From Miscanthus floridulus (taxonomy: Eukaryota > Streptophyta > Magnoliopsida > Poales > Poaceae): DNA of 64,000 nt. The notes below the pieces were generated by a model. It saw nothing but the letters and a program-made list of their open reading frames with translations. It was not told the DNA's origin and searched no databases. Made by a program: the position numbers and the translations under genes. Positions 46,034 through 57,839 of the stretch are shown here, in pieces. The DNA lies in NCBI RefSeq assembly GCF_019320115.1, contig NC_089595.1:113481162-113545161 (forward strand), in the 5' to 3' direction. How positions within the stretch are numbered: the stretch's first letter is position 1; each line of letters opens with the position of its first letter.

Positions 46034-47507
46034 TATCGGATACCGTGAGGAGGGGTACCCTAAGCAAGATCCAAAAAACTGCTTAGACCCTAAAACGAGA
46101 TCCAATAAGGCAGACGAGGTCCCAGCCAAAAATCCCCGATTCGCCCGAGGCCCCTTCGCCGAGGCCCCTTCGCCCGAGGCCTCCTCGCCGAGGCCTCAGA
46201 AGAAGTACCGATTCTCCGATTCGCCCGAGGCCTCCTCGCCGAGGTCTGCGGTTCTCCGATTCGCCCGAGGCCTCCTCGCCGAGGTCTGCGGTTCTCCGAT
46301 TCGCGCGAGGCCTCCTCGCCGAGGTCCACCAGCCCCGCGACCACCGCTTTGACTAGACTATTCCAGCTGGACATCACATCTAATCAAGGCGCTCAACCAC
46401 CCCGACAACCACACGACGGCACAGTACAGCGAAGTGGCAGACCAGCACGTCAGCGCCCTGCCACCCACGACGGGATCGTGCAGGGGTTACCGGCTACTGT
46501 GCTGCCTAAACTCCTGCACCAAGGACAAACACGACGTGGGGAGTCAGAGCTGGGTTCCTGTGACCTCGGGACCAGCGAACTGACCGAGTTCCGCCTCGCC
46601 CGAGACTCCCGGTAGGGCCTCGGGCGAGCTGGCCATGCTCCGCCTCGTCCGAGGCTGGGCTCGTCCCGCAACCTCGTCGCCTCCGCCTCAAAAGTCGCTC
46701 TAGCAGGCTGTCGCATCCAATTAATGCGCCCAGCTGCACCCACTACGTAAGCCACAATCGGCAGTACGCCGCGACAGGAGCGACGGGACAACGGTCAAAT
46801 CGCCTTTTTACCATCCCTTACTGACAATACAGGGTACCATATCCTGTAGACGCACGTTCCGCACTGTTTCGCCTAAATCAACAAACGACGATGACCGCCA
46901 AGACCCCGCATTACCGCCTGCAAAGGCCTCGGCACAGTAGGCCTCGGCACAGCGGGTCTCGGCCTCAGCGCGGTGGGTCTTGGCACAACCGACTACAGCA
47001 GCCCCCAGGTCTCGGCACTTCACCAAGTCAACAAATGAACAGGAGTGCAGCATGTCGCCGGCCTGGAGACCATACCGACTAGACACCCACGACGCCGCGC
47101 TGCTCCGGGAGCAGAATACGTCAGCAAATAGTAGCCTTCTCATGTACTTCTGGCTTCCTCCTTGTGGGTATAAAAGGAGGTAGCCGGTACCATTTCTAAG
47201 GGGGGGTAAGAAAAAGAAGAAGACGAACACACCGATAGAACCACGCTACTTGGGAACAACGTCTCGAGCAGTCCGCACCACCCTCGCCGAGACCTGGGGC
47301 TAGCTCCCTCTCTCACCTAGCTTGTAACCCCTACTACGAGCACTCAGGTGCAAGGAATACAAGATCGATCTCTTAGACTGGACGTAGGGCCTTGATTGCC
47401 TGAACCAGTATAAACTTTGTGTCTCTTTGCATCACCATCCGGGATTAGGGGCACGCAGCACAAATTCACTCGTTGGTTGAGGGACCCCCGGTTCCAAAAC
47501 ACCGACA
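46034..47507 (+). repeat. 3' LTR of element G
   Basis: Starts TATCGGATACCGTGAGG (the expected TG is TA) and ends ACACCGACA. TATA box at 47168. Directly preceded by the purine-rich GCTCGGGGGCTAC. Confidence 0.95.
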
Positions 47508-48058
47508 AGCGTGCCAACGGCATGATCCTACAAGGTCTCAAGCCAAGGATTCACAACCGGTTGAAAAAGTTTGGCAAGAAATGGCTCGCCGAACTCCCGT
47601 CAGTCATCTGGAGCCTAAGGAACACTCCAAGCCGAGCCACGGGGTTCACGCCTTTCTTCCTGGTCTATGGGGCCGAGGCCATCCTCCCCACCGACTTGGA
47701 ATATGGTTCCCCGAGGCTATAAGCCTACAATGAACAAAGTAACCGCACCACCCGAGAGGACGCCCTTGATCAACTGGAGGAAGCCTGAGATGTTGCGCTA
47801 CTACACTCGGCCAAATACCAGCGGAGCCTACGGCGCTATCAGGCCCGACGCATCTGAGGCCGAGACTTGAAGGTAGGCGACCTAGTGTTGAGGTTAGCAC
47901 AGAGCAACAAGGGTCGTCACAAGCTGGCCCCGCCATGGGAAGGACCGTACATCATCGCCCAAGTACTGAAGCCCGGGACCTACAAGCTGGCTAACGAGAA
48001 GGGCAAAGTCTTCACCAACGCTTGGAACATAGAACAACTACGTTGCTTTTATCCCTAA
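47508..48058 (+). pseudogene. Integrase C-terminal part of element E
   Basis: Resumes with ANGMILQGLKPRIHNRLKK exactly after element G. It continues with TPFFLVYGAEAILPTDLE, the C-terminal domain LKVGDLVLRLAQSNKGRHKL and WNIEQLRCFYP. Stops near 47719, 47788 and 47856 interrupt it. The last two are TGA where element G has CGA arginine codons. Confidence 0.92.
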
Positions 48059-48620
48059 ATTTCTAAGCATTGTATATATCGTTTCTCAAAATACAATTAA
48101 AAAGCGTTCTTTAGTTGGTCTAATTTTTCGAGAAACCCCCCGAGCCCATCGTAGGTCTCGGCAGTACAATAACACGACAAGGGAGACTCGGCTCTGCCTC
48201 GACAGAACTGAGCCTCCCTCGGGGGCTAGATGGGGGACTCCCCCTAGGTCCCACGCACCGTTCTTCAGTTGTTTTTCACAAAAATTCCTAAGCCAAGACT
48301 CTAGCAGGCTCTGACGAATTAGTTGTAAAAACTCCTCGGACCAAGGTCTGTTTCCTAAGCAAGAGGACAGTAGAGTCGCGAGATGGCCTACGCCCCCGGG
48401 CTATGGCACTCCCTCACTACCTCTCGCTCAAGGGACGGCTTAGGCCCCAAAGGGGTGTTTTGCAAACGAAATCTGATCAGAAGCAACAGAGGGCAGAGGC
48501 TCGGAAACATAAGAAAAACAACTAAGGAACACAAATAATTCATAAATAAAGGCCTCGACGGCCACAAGCGTTACGATGCAAAAAATAACCCCTACTTTAC
48601 TTTTACATAGCCTCCGGGGC
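48059..48620 (+). other. Spacer after integrase of element E
   Basis: No gene. Similar to 39515-40254 of element G (GGGAGACTCGGCTCTGCCTC, GAAACCCCCC). Confidence 0.6.
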
Positions 48621-48625
48621 ACAGA

Positions 48626-51600
48626 TCAAGGCTTAGGGTCTTCAGCACCAGCAGATGGTAAGGGAGGAACCACCTCCTCTTCGAAGAGCATCGCCAGCGC
48701 CGTGCCAGGGCCTTCCGCCGCCTCCATCAGCTTCGTGACCACCGCGTCCGCCTCCTCATCATCATCAGGCAGGACATACCCATCGCTGATGGCCGAGAGG
48801 TCGACGCCGATGTAGTGAGAAGAGATGACGGCCAGCGCGTGCTTGACACCAATGTGCAGCGCTCCTCGGAGCCGCTCGTGCACCTGGTTGCTCAGCGCGG
48901 TCAGACAGCTCCCCAAGGAGCTACCTGACTAAACCCCCTCGACCTCTAAGGCCTCGCAGGCGGAAAGGGCAGCACGTTTCAGCACCTCGTGCTCCCCGAT
49001 CTCGGCCTCGAGCACCGTCTGCACCGCACTGGAAGCCTCGGAGGCCCGAGTGATCTCCACCTCCGACTCTGCACCGAGGAAAATGGAATGAGGCCGAGCG
49101 AGAAAAAAACAACCTAAGTTAGGGACGGAAGCCCATGGAACTTACCCTTGGCCTTCTGCTCCCAGCGTCGGGTCTTGACCTAACAAGCCTCGGTCTTCTC
49201 CTTCCAGCGTAGGGCCTCGGCCCGAGAAGCCTTGGCCTCCTCCTTCAAGCGCTGGGCCTCGACCTGAGAAGCCTCGGCTGCCCTGGAAGCCTCACTCCCT
49301 AGCTCTGCATCACGCAAGGGAGTTAGGGAGTGAACATATGAAAAAGAAAACAAAATGAGGGGACTAAAACTCACCCTCGACCATCCCCCTCCAAATTATA
49401 GCCTCGGTCCGCAAGGCCTCAGCTACAGCAATGGCCTCGTCCAAGGCACCTTTCGTTAGCTGGTGCGCCCTCTGTTCCACCCCCAGCTACCCCACGTGAG
49501 CCGCGGCCGAGGCCGTAGCCTCAACGGCTCGGCCCCGGAAGGCATCCCGGTTGCTGACCGCGCGGGTGAGCTCCTCCTCCAACTCCTTAACCCGCGCCGC
49601 CAGAGGGGCAAGTTGCGTCTGGGCTGTGGCCGCCTTGACCTTCGCATTGGCACAACGAAGGCGGAGGTCCTCTACCTCCGTGCTCCACGCCAATAGGAGC
49701 TCATTGGCGCTGGCAAGAAGGTCCTTCTGCCGCCGAAGCTGGTCCCAGACGCCCCTCTCTCGCTGGAGAAAGACCGACTTCCTAAGCGACCGGGTCTCGA
49801 GCTCCTGGGGAAGCAGAACGAGGGTCATTGGTTGCAACGAAACCAGAAAAGGACAACATCGCGCGAGAAAGGAAAACATGAACCTGGGCAACTCCGGGCA
49901 GTTCATCGGCCACCACGGATAGGGCCATCCGTAGCAACCGCTCCACTAGCTAGCAATATTGCTCGAAGGTGCCCCAGCGCCTGCCTTGGCTGCGTCCTCG
50001 AGGGCAAATAGAGGCTCCCCCTCAGGGTCATCCTGGCTCCACCATAGTACTCGCGGGTGATCCCACCCGCGAAGCTCGGGTCGCACCCGCACAAGGGCCG
50101 AGCTTCCCCCATCCAAGAACGGCGCTGGCTGTTCCACGGCACCGGCATCCTTGGCTTTGACCACCTCCTGCGCCTGGGAAGTATCGTCGGAGGAGATCGG
50201 ATAGACCTCCACCTCCTGGGCGCTCTCCCTGCAACAACGGCGGGCCCTAAACCAAGGGTGCCGCCGAGGCCTCCGCGGCCTGCATCTCCGCCTCCTCGAT
50301 AGACAGCCTCGCCGCCATCATGATGGCCTTGGTGACCTCAGGGGCTCCGGCCTCTGCAATTATGGCCTCGACAGTCTCGGGGCTTTGGCCTCCGCCATCG
50401 TGGCCTCGGCAGACATAGAGACACCGACCACGGCCACTGCGGTCTCGGCGGTCGTGGGCGCCGTGGCCTCCATCGCCTCAGCCTCGGAGACCCCGAGAGC
50501 CTCGGCAACAAAGGACACGCCGGCCCCATCCGACTCGTGAGCCTCGGCCCCACGAGGCGGAAGCGCTCCCTCCCTCGTCTGTGTAGGGGCCGCCTCGACA
50601 GCCCCTCCTTGGGCGGCCGGCCCCTTTGGGTCAACCCTCGCCAACGCCGCGCCACGTTGGATAGCGGCTTGTGCCTCCGCCATCCAGTGGGCAGAGGAGC
50701 CGGGGCTCGCCTTAAGCACCTTAAGGGGTGCCAATGGAAGCTCATCCGCAGGCCGCTTCCGACTAAGGAAAATTAACCTACAAGGTCAGCGCGAGACCAA
50801 AAAATCGAACGGAAGGCACTATGACCCTGCCAAAAATACACTTGCCTTGAATGGGGCGGCAACCGCTTCGCCACGGTAAACCTCGTCCGCAACGGTGGAG
50901 GCGGCGGCAGAGGCGTCGCCTCTGCACCCATCAGCACCGGTCGGTCTTCAGCGAACCTCGGCGCCCCTTCGGTCCTCTACAGGGGCGGTGGCGTCGCCTC
51001 CATCACCACCTGCTCCACCACGGCCACCGAGCCTACTGGGCTGACGGCGCGTTTGCCTAACACCCGTGCCTCGGGCGTGTCGGCCTCGACCCTAGAGCGG
51101 GCAACCGCTGGCCCTAGGTCTGTTTCTCCTCCCCCTCCCTGGGGTACTGGGCTGCTTGCCAATGCCCCGGGCGCCACCTCCATGACATCAGGAAGGTGGT
51201 CCAGGGGACCTCGCCCTCCCCCACCCTCGTCATTCCCGTCCGAGGCCTCCGTCGATAACGACGTCGACGGGGATTCCTCCAACGGGAGACCATCCTTCCG
51301 TTGTTGACGGCGGCGCTTATCTAGCTCCTTGCGCGTGAGGATGTGCTTCATGCGCTTCGCCGCCTTGGCGTCCTTTCGCCTCTTCTATGCATCGGCGTGA
51401 GCGTGGTTGACCGCCCACCGCCCCGCGTCCTCAGGAATGGGTGGCGGAGAGGAGCGCACGTCCCTCATCCCCTGAAGGAACGACAAACGCGCATAAGGGA
51501 ACAAGGGGTAAGGGGAGACTGAGGAGGCTCAGAGGCTACAGCGGCACACGACTTACCAGCGAAAGGAACCCCCACGATGGTCGCATCACGAAGGGGGTCA

Positions 51601-52479
51601 AGTTGCCGCCCTTCAACTTCACCTCTACCGTCTCCCCCACCCGACGAAGAATTTCCTCGTCGGAGAGGGAGGAGGAGGACATCCGGATGCCCTCCACAGG
51701 TTCACCCGGCCTCATCTCAAACAGCCGCCGCCGCCGAGCCATCAGCGGCAGCACCCTCCGGCGGTGGAAGGCGGCCACGACCACAGCCACGGTGAGGCCA
51801 TGGCCCTGTAGCCTCGCCAGCCCCTCCAGGAGAGGCTCCAGCTTGGGCTGGTCGTCCTTTGGGACACCCCACTTCCATCTCTCCGGGCAGCTCCCCACAA
51901 TCCACCCAGTATAAGGGGGAAGTCCCCCGTCATCGTTACGAAGGTAGAACCAGCTCATGTACCACCGTCGGTTGGAGGACGCGAGCTGGGCCGGGATGTA
52001 GAGGTGCTGGCGGTCCTGGTGCACCTGGAGAGTGCAGCCGCCGGCCCTCGTCGCCTTCCTCTTACCCGATGTACCCGTCGGCTTGGTAGTGTGCCTCGCC
52101 CGGAATAGGTGGAGCCACAACTCCCAATGGGGAGCAATCCCCAAATACCCCTCGCAGACGGCAACAAAGATAGCCGCCTGAGCGATGGAGTTGGGGTTGA
52201 AGTTGTGGAGCTCTACGCCGTAGTAGTGCGGGAGTGCCCGCATGAACCGGTCCACCGGGATGCCGAGGCCTGCGCTCGTGGAAGGAGACGAAGCTCACGA
52301 CTGTAGCCAGTCGCGAGGCCTCGGCTCTGGCTCACCGTATGGAGCAATCCACTCTGGCCTAGTGGGGTCTGTCACCGAGCGAAGGAGTCCACCATCGACA
52401 AGCGACTTGAAGCATCTCCTCGGTGACATCCGATGGGTCCCTAGGGGTCTGCCTCGACAACGACGATGTCGCTGGCCAT
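48626..52479 (-). pseudogene. Antisense spliced gene of element E, decayed
   Basis: Corresponds to the antisense gene of element G. Likely exons on the minus strand are 52479-51557, 51471-50846, 50762-49884, 49804-49375, about 49311-49146 and 49069 onward to 48626. Exon 1 has YYGVELHNFNPNSIAQAAIF, HWELWLHLFRA and SSNRRWYMSWFYLRND, open from 52255; its first 75 codons contain a stop and frameshifts. Exon 2 ends at a GC-AG type donor (GGCAAGTG). The coiled-coil part has an additional exon, with repeats of RAEALRWKEK and VEAQRLKEEA, that G lacks. A TAG near 48933 interrupts the last exon. Confidence 0.65.
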
Positions 52480-52672
52480 GGGTGCGATGGAGGAATCGGG
52501 TGTGGTGGTGAGTTTTTTTCTCTCTCTCCCACGCTCTCGCTTTTTTTCTCGCTTTCTCCCTAGGCTCGCTCTTCTCTCCTCTTCTTCTCGGCACCCGCTG
52601 CTCTAGCGACGGATCGACAGGAGGTGGTGCTAATGTAGGCAAGGTAAGACAAGGAGGGGCGAGACTCTTCGG

Positions 52673-52682
52673 GTATTTATGC
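52673..52682 (-). promoter_or_regulatory. TATA-like box of the antisense gene in E
   Basis: GCATAAATAC on the minus strand, 194 bp before the antisense ATG (52479), with a pyrimidine-rich leader. Identical to the box in element G. Confidence 0.6.
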
Positions 52683-52959
52683 AGGGAGGAGGCTGAAATG
52701 AATGGGCGACTGAAATCGGGGAGGTTTCCCCCCTGATCCAGCGCGGTTAACCACGAGCCGATTTCACCGGCCCACGCGCCCACGTCTCCCGCATTAAATG
52801 CGAGGACAGTTACGTCCCATCCACCACGTCACGTTCGGCCACTACGGCAGCAGGCATCATTTTGACTCCCCATGAAACCGCCTCAAAAGGCACGCTGCCC
52901 ATGTCGAGCCAATAGGGAAGATATTCCCTGCGGCCTATTCCTTTCGTATGAAGGAACCG

Positions 52960-54728
52960 GGCTCTGAAGCTATTACGATCCAGGGGTTCGAAGGCTGGGC
53001 CCCAAAGGGTTTCGATAGCAGCCCTAGGATAACAGAGTTAGGGACGACCGCGGGCGAGCCCATACAGGGCCGAGGCCCAAGCAAGCGAAATGCTTGGGAC
53101 GCCCAAAGTCATGTCTGAGACCAGAGGAAAGTCTCTGAATGGGATCCCACCGTAGGGAGGCACCGAGCCACCGAGGCCCAGCGAACGGCCTCGGCACCCA
53201 CTAGAGACATCCTCTGGTACTCTTGGAGTGTGTCTCTGGACCGCTAGCCATCACCTAGCGAACGGGGTTCGGGCCTCCACTCGGACTACCTGATAACAGC
53301 TCGCTGGAAGTGCCACCGCTCGTGCCCACCGAGGGTAGCGAGGCATATTCCACCCCTCCTTCCGAGCAAAAAGGAAGCGTGAGGGTCGCACAAAAAGTCA
53401 GGAGAACCCCCGATGGCCTTCTCGTTCTATGCAGAGGCTAGGGGGCTCTTCCTACAACCTTGCCGAGACCCAGCAACCCCAGCTCGCACTCAAAGGGGCT
53501 CGGCAAAACAAACCCTCCTTCCGAGCAAAAAGGAAGCGTGAGGGTCATACAAAAAGACAGGGGAGCTCTTGACGGCCCTCTTACCCTGTGCAGAGGCTAG
53601 GGGGCTCTTCCTGCAAATACGCCGAGACCCCACAACTTAGGCTCGCGCCCAAAAGGGGCCTCGGTAAACAAGCCCTCATGCGCGAGGGGCATATAAAAAG
53701 CCAGGGGAACTCTCGATGGCCCTCTCGCTCCGCGCAGAGGCTAGGGGCTCTTCCTGCAACCTTGCCGAGACCAGAATGGGCTCGACAAACAAACCCTCTG
53801 TCCAAACGAAAAGGATATGTGAGGGTCAGATGGAAAAGTCAGGGGACCCCCGACCGCCCTCTTGCTCCAGGCGGAGGCTCGGGGGCTCCTCTTGCACCCG
53901 AAGACCAAGACAAACGGTCCAAGCCCACGCTAGAGGTTTTATTACAAAACACGATAAAGGGCACCGAGCCCGTTATAGTCTAGGGGTTCGAAGGCTGGGC
54001 CTCCAAGAGGTTTCGACAGCCGCCCTAGGGCAATAGAGTCAGGGACGACTTCAAGGGCGAGCCTATGAATGGCCCAGGCCCGAGCGAACAGTCACTCGGG
54101 GTGTCCTAAGTCATTGTCCGAGACCGGCAGCGAAGTATCCGAATGGGATCCCACCGTAGGGAGGCACCGAGCCACCGAGGCCCAGCGAATGGCCTCGGCA
54201 CCCACTAGAGAAACCCTCTGGTACTCTTGGAGTGCGTCTTTGGACCGCTAGCTGTCCCCTAGCGAACGGGGCTCGGGCCTCCACTCGGACTACCCGATAA
54301 TAGCTCACCGGAAGTGTCCATGCTCGTGCCCATCAAGGGTAGCATGGCACATTCCACCCCTCCTTCCGAGCGAAAGGAAGCGTGAGGGTCATACCCAAAG
54401 TCAGGGGGCCCCTGACGAACCTCTCGCTTCGTGCGGAGGCTAGAGGGTTTTTTCCTACAGCCTCACCGAGACCCCCAGAATCCGAACTTGCGCTTAGGGG
54501 CTCGGCAAATGCAATAAGAACTACTCGTTCAAAAATGAAAATGAAAAAGCCCCTAGAGGAGTAACTCCACTCCTCCAGGGCCTTGGGGCTACTCCCGACG
54601 GGTGCGCTCGTGCGCACCCACTAGAACCTCAAGATACAAAACCCAATTCCTACGGGAGCGAGTACGAACCAAGCCTAGGCAAACCCTCAGGGAGAGCGCA
54701 CGCACTCCCCCCGAGGCTCGGGGGCTAC
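52960..54728. repeat. Tandem repeats before 3' LTR of element E
   Basis: The unit with GGGTTCGAAGGCTGGGCC occurs near 52985 and 53985 (1000-bp period). Shorter units with CCTCCTTCCGAGCAAAAAGG recur near 53356, 53517 and 54359, with weaker copies between. A purine tract GAGGCTCGGGGGCTAC precedes the 3' LTR. Confidence 0.82.
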
Positions 54729-56034
54729 TATCGGATACCTTAGAATGGGGTACCCCGAGCGAACAATCAAAAGGGTCGCTAAAGTCCCATCAAAAAATAA
54801 AGCTAGAAGGTAAGCCGTGGGGCCCTCACCCGCAATGACTGAGCCCACCAGGCCCCCCGCCTCACCTCGAGCCTCGCGTAGGAGGTCTCGGCACCCTAAC
54901 GCGAATTCCGCCTCGCGTGAGGCCCGCCATGGAAGGCCTCGATAGGGGGTGCATTCTCCGTATCGCGTGAGGCCTCTCGCGGCATGCCTCGATAAGGAAT
55001 CCGATCTCCGTCTTGCGCGAGGCCTCATTCTCCGTGTCGCTCGAGCCTGGCTCGTCCACAGCCCGTCGCTCCCGCCTCGACCGACCCTCCAGACAGCGCA
55101 TCATGTCTCATTAATGCTTCAACCACTCCCGCAATCTCAGCCGGACGATGGCTCAACGCCACAGAATGGCCGACAGGACCCGAGGTCGCATCAGCGCCAT
55201 ACCGGCCAGGACAGGGCATGGCGGGGATTATCAGCCACTGTGTCGTAACGCTGTGTCCACGATCAGCGCCATACTGGCCAGGATAGGGCACGACGGGGAT
55301 TACCGGCCACTGTGTCCTAACGCTGTGCCCACGATCAGCCACCCACTCGAGGCCTCGGCACTGTACACCAAGGTCTTGGCTATCTTGGGGTTCGTGCCTG
55401 CCGAGACCCCTCCACTACGGTGCAGCCTCGACACCGACCAAGTCTCGGCCTTGCGCATAGTCCATCCATAGTGGCTTGCACGATCACCGCTCCACCCACT
55501 CTGAGGCAGTCCTGGGGCCCCCACGACGCACAGGATCGGATGGGACGACCACGCCGCCCCAGTGCTCCAAGAACGGACCACTCCGATGACCACACCGCCA
55601 CAGGAACAGGCTATAGGGCCCAGACACACCACCTCTGTTCACACGACACCATATAGTTAGCTCATGTACCGTCCTAGTCCTCCCTTCAGGCTATAAAAGG
55701 AGAGGACTTGGGCCATTTTAGAGGGAGAGAGAACACCCGGTAACACATTGTAACACACACACACATCCTAGCCGCCTGAGAGCAACATCTTAAGCGGCCC
55801 ACATGACACCTTGCCGAGACTGGGGACTAGCTCCCTCTCTCACCTAGCTTGTAACCCCCTACTACGAGTACTCCGGTGTAAGGAATACAAGACCGATCTC
55901 TCAGACTGGACATATGGCATTGATTGCCTGAACCAGTATAAACCTTGTGTCTCTTTGCATCACCATCTGGAATCGGGAGCACGTAGTTCAAATTCATTGG
56001 TTGGTTGAGGACCCCCCGGTCCGAAACACCGACA
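54729..56034 (+). repeat. 3' LTR of element E
   Basis: Starts TATCGGATACCTTAGAATGG (expected TG is TA) and ends GAAACACCGACA, followed by CTCAG. TATA box CTATAAAAGG at about 55691. Confidence 0.93.
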
Positions 56035-56312
56035 CTCAGGTAGTTGATTTAGTTAGTAATCTAGTGAGATATATATATAGATAGATAGAAACATAGATAC
56101 ATAGGTACATAGATATAGTTAGATAGGTATTTAGATATATAGTTATATATTTAGTTAACTAAATATGATATAGCTATTTAGTGAGTACACTACATATGTA
56201 TACGTAGTTATTATCTTATTTACATAGTTTGTAGTTACAAAGTACTTGTTAGGTACTATCTATCATCTAATTTGGACTAAAGGATATATGTTTCGTTACA
56301 TGTTTGAACTAG

Positions 56313-56527
56313 ATGGATAACCTAGTGATCATATATCATAGAGGCACCAGTTGAAAGCGATCTCTATGGATATGTTGAGTTTGTTGACATGCAAAGCGTG
56401 TCTATGCTATTCAATGATAGGCCTTTATTTAGTGAGATGGTTGTAAGAGCTCGAGAGAAGTTGTATTGCCTTAGAGATGATGGTATTGCAGTTGATGGTG
56501 TACTGCACCTAGGTTCTCCTCCCAACA
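56313..56527 (+). pseudogene. MULE transposase N-terminal fragment, copy A
   Basis: Nearly the same sequence as 57301-57520: ATGGATAACCTAGTGA, then codons for DLYGYVEFVDMQSV, and LYCLRDDGIAVDGVLHLGSP. A one-base insertion after GAGGCACC shifts the frame. It stops abruptly at about 56527, where a second terminal repeat begins. Confidence 0.7.
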
Positions 56528-56529
56528 TC

Positions 56530-56740
56530 TTCACAAATAGATCTCCGAAGGAAAGAATTTAGAATCTAGACCCTTAACACATCTTGGCGCCAGCGTCTCT
56601 TGCGCCAAGCTTCTGGGCTCGAAGTGGACGTGGAAGGTGACATGCCAGGAAGCTCGGCGCCAGTCACCCTGACGCTGAGCTCGGCACCGTAGATCTTAGC
56701 GCCGAGCCTTTATTACATACGGGCCCCACCCCTTTCTTCC
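56530..56740 (+). repeat. Left terminal inverted repeat of MULE copy B
   Basis: CACAAATAGATCTCCGAAGG then GACCCTTAACACATCTTGGCG, similar in order to 23340-23530. It pairs in inverted orientation with 58920-59260. Confidence 0.7.
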
Positions 56741-57300
56741 TCTTTTCCTCTCCCTCTCTCACCCTAGCAGAGCAGAGCCAAGCTCTACCGTCGTCGCCCG
56801 CACACACGCCTCCAACGACCGCCCAAGCCCGCACGCACATCGCCGAGCCCTCGTCGGTCGCCCGCGCCCCGAGGCCACACCGCACCACCGTGGATGCCCC
56901 ACACCCTGAGATAGACAAGCGCCACCATGGACGACCTGTGCACCGAGGCCGTGCAGGAGCGTCGCACCCAGCGGCCACGTCGCCCTCCCGCGCCGCACCG
57001 TTGCCCGTGACTGGCCACCCATGCCGTGTCGTGCCCAACGCCCCTACGCCCGTGCCCCGGTCCCCTCGTCGGTTCCTGCCCCCGCGCCGCGCTCTCTCCT
57101 CACCTTGCCCTCGCCTCGCCTTGCCGCCTTCCACCGCCGGCCTCGGCCGTGGCCACCGTGCATCTCGTGCCCATCGAGCCGGACTCGCCGCGCGGAGCGT
57201 CGGGCACCCCACGCTCATCGCGCGCCATCGTCGGCCTCGGCACCTGCAGCGGCCGGCTGTGCCACCGCTGGGCCGTATCGTCGTTACGTGTTTGAACTAG

Positions 57301-57836
57301 ATGGATAACCTAGTGACCATATATCATGGAGGCACCGTTGAAAGCGATCTCTATGGATATGTTGAGTTTGTTGACATGCAAAGCGTGCCTATGCTATTCA
57401 ATGATAGGCCTTCATTTAGTTAGATGGTTGCAAGAGCTTGGGAGAAGTTGTATTGCCTTAGAGATGATGGCATTGCAGTTGATGGTGTACTGCACCTAGG
57501 TTCTCCTCCCAATATCTTTAGACGAATGATCTCAATTGGTTGTGCGGATCAGTGGGAGAACTATGTGAGATCAGCTATGAAGAGCCAGCTGCAATGTTTG
57601 GATGTGGTTGTACATCGGGTGTTAGTTGATCCCATCCCTCATGGGTTTTCCCCATCAATGGATTAGCAGGCACACATCGACCCTCCCGTTTCGAAACCTT
57701 ATATGGATATGGAAATTGCACCTACGGTTCTTAATGCTAAATCTATCCCTAATGCGGTAGTTAGAGATGCTTGTCAGACTCATATTTTCATGGCAGATCC
57801 TCCTCATGAGATCCCTTTGACACAGAATCATCCGAA
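57301..57836 (+). pseudogene. MULE transposase N-terminal exon, copy B
   Basis: From ATG the frame encodes a polypeptide typical of the first exon of grass MULE proteins (VTIYHGGTVESDLYGYVEF, CADQWENYVRSAMKSQLQCL). It reaches a GTAAGT donor at about 57837. Two TAG stops interrupt it (57421 and 57664). At the first, copy A has GAG. The catalytic transposase domain is not found downstream, so the element is non-autonomous. Family assignment rests on the terminal repeats and recollection of similar annotated proteins, not on a catalytic motif. Confidence 0.55.
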
Positions 57837-57839
57837 GTA

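Larger units (their letters stand above)
35458..47507 (+). mobile_element. TAT-lineage Gypsy element G (inner), internally deleted
   Basis: The 12,050-bp element has two 1474-bp LTRs that differ at only about 20 positions by eye, almost all transitions, so it is young. Target duplication AGCGT. The interior has gag, then integrase, then an antisense gene and tandem repeats. Protease, RT and both RNase H domains are missing. It is closely related to E but has a different LTR sequence (same terminal ends, different middle). Confidence 0.95.
24211..56034 (+). mobile_element. TAT-lineage Gypsy element E (outer)
   Basis: Bounded by 1307-bp and 1306-bp LTRs and a perfect CTCAG target duplication (24206-24210 and 56035-56039). 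After removal of nested insertions D and G the order is gag, protease, RT, RNase H, second RNase H, integrase, antisense gene, tandem repeats, 3' LTR. A second RNase H and an antisense ORF after pol are known features of the TAT clade of plant Gypsy elements. Many stops, two frameshifts and two mutated catalytic aspartates make it non-functional. Confidence 0.93.
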
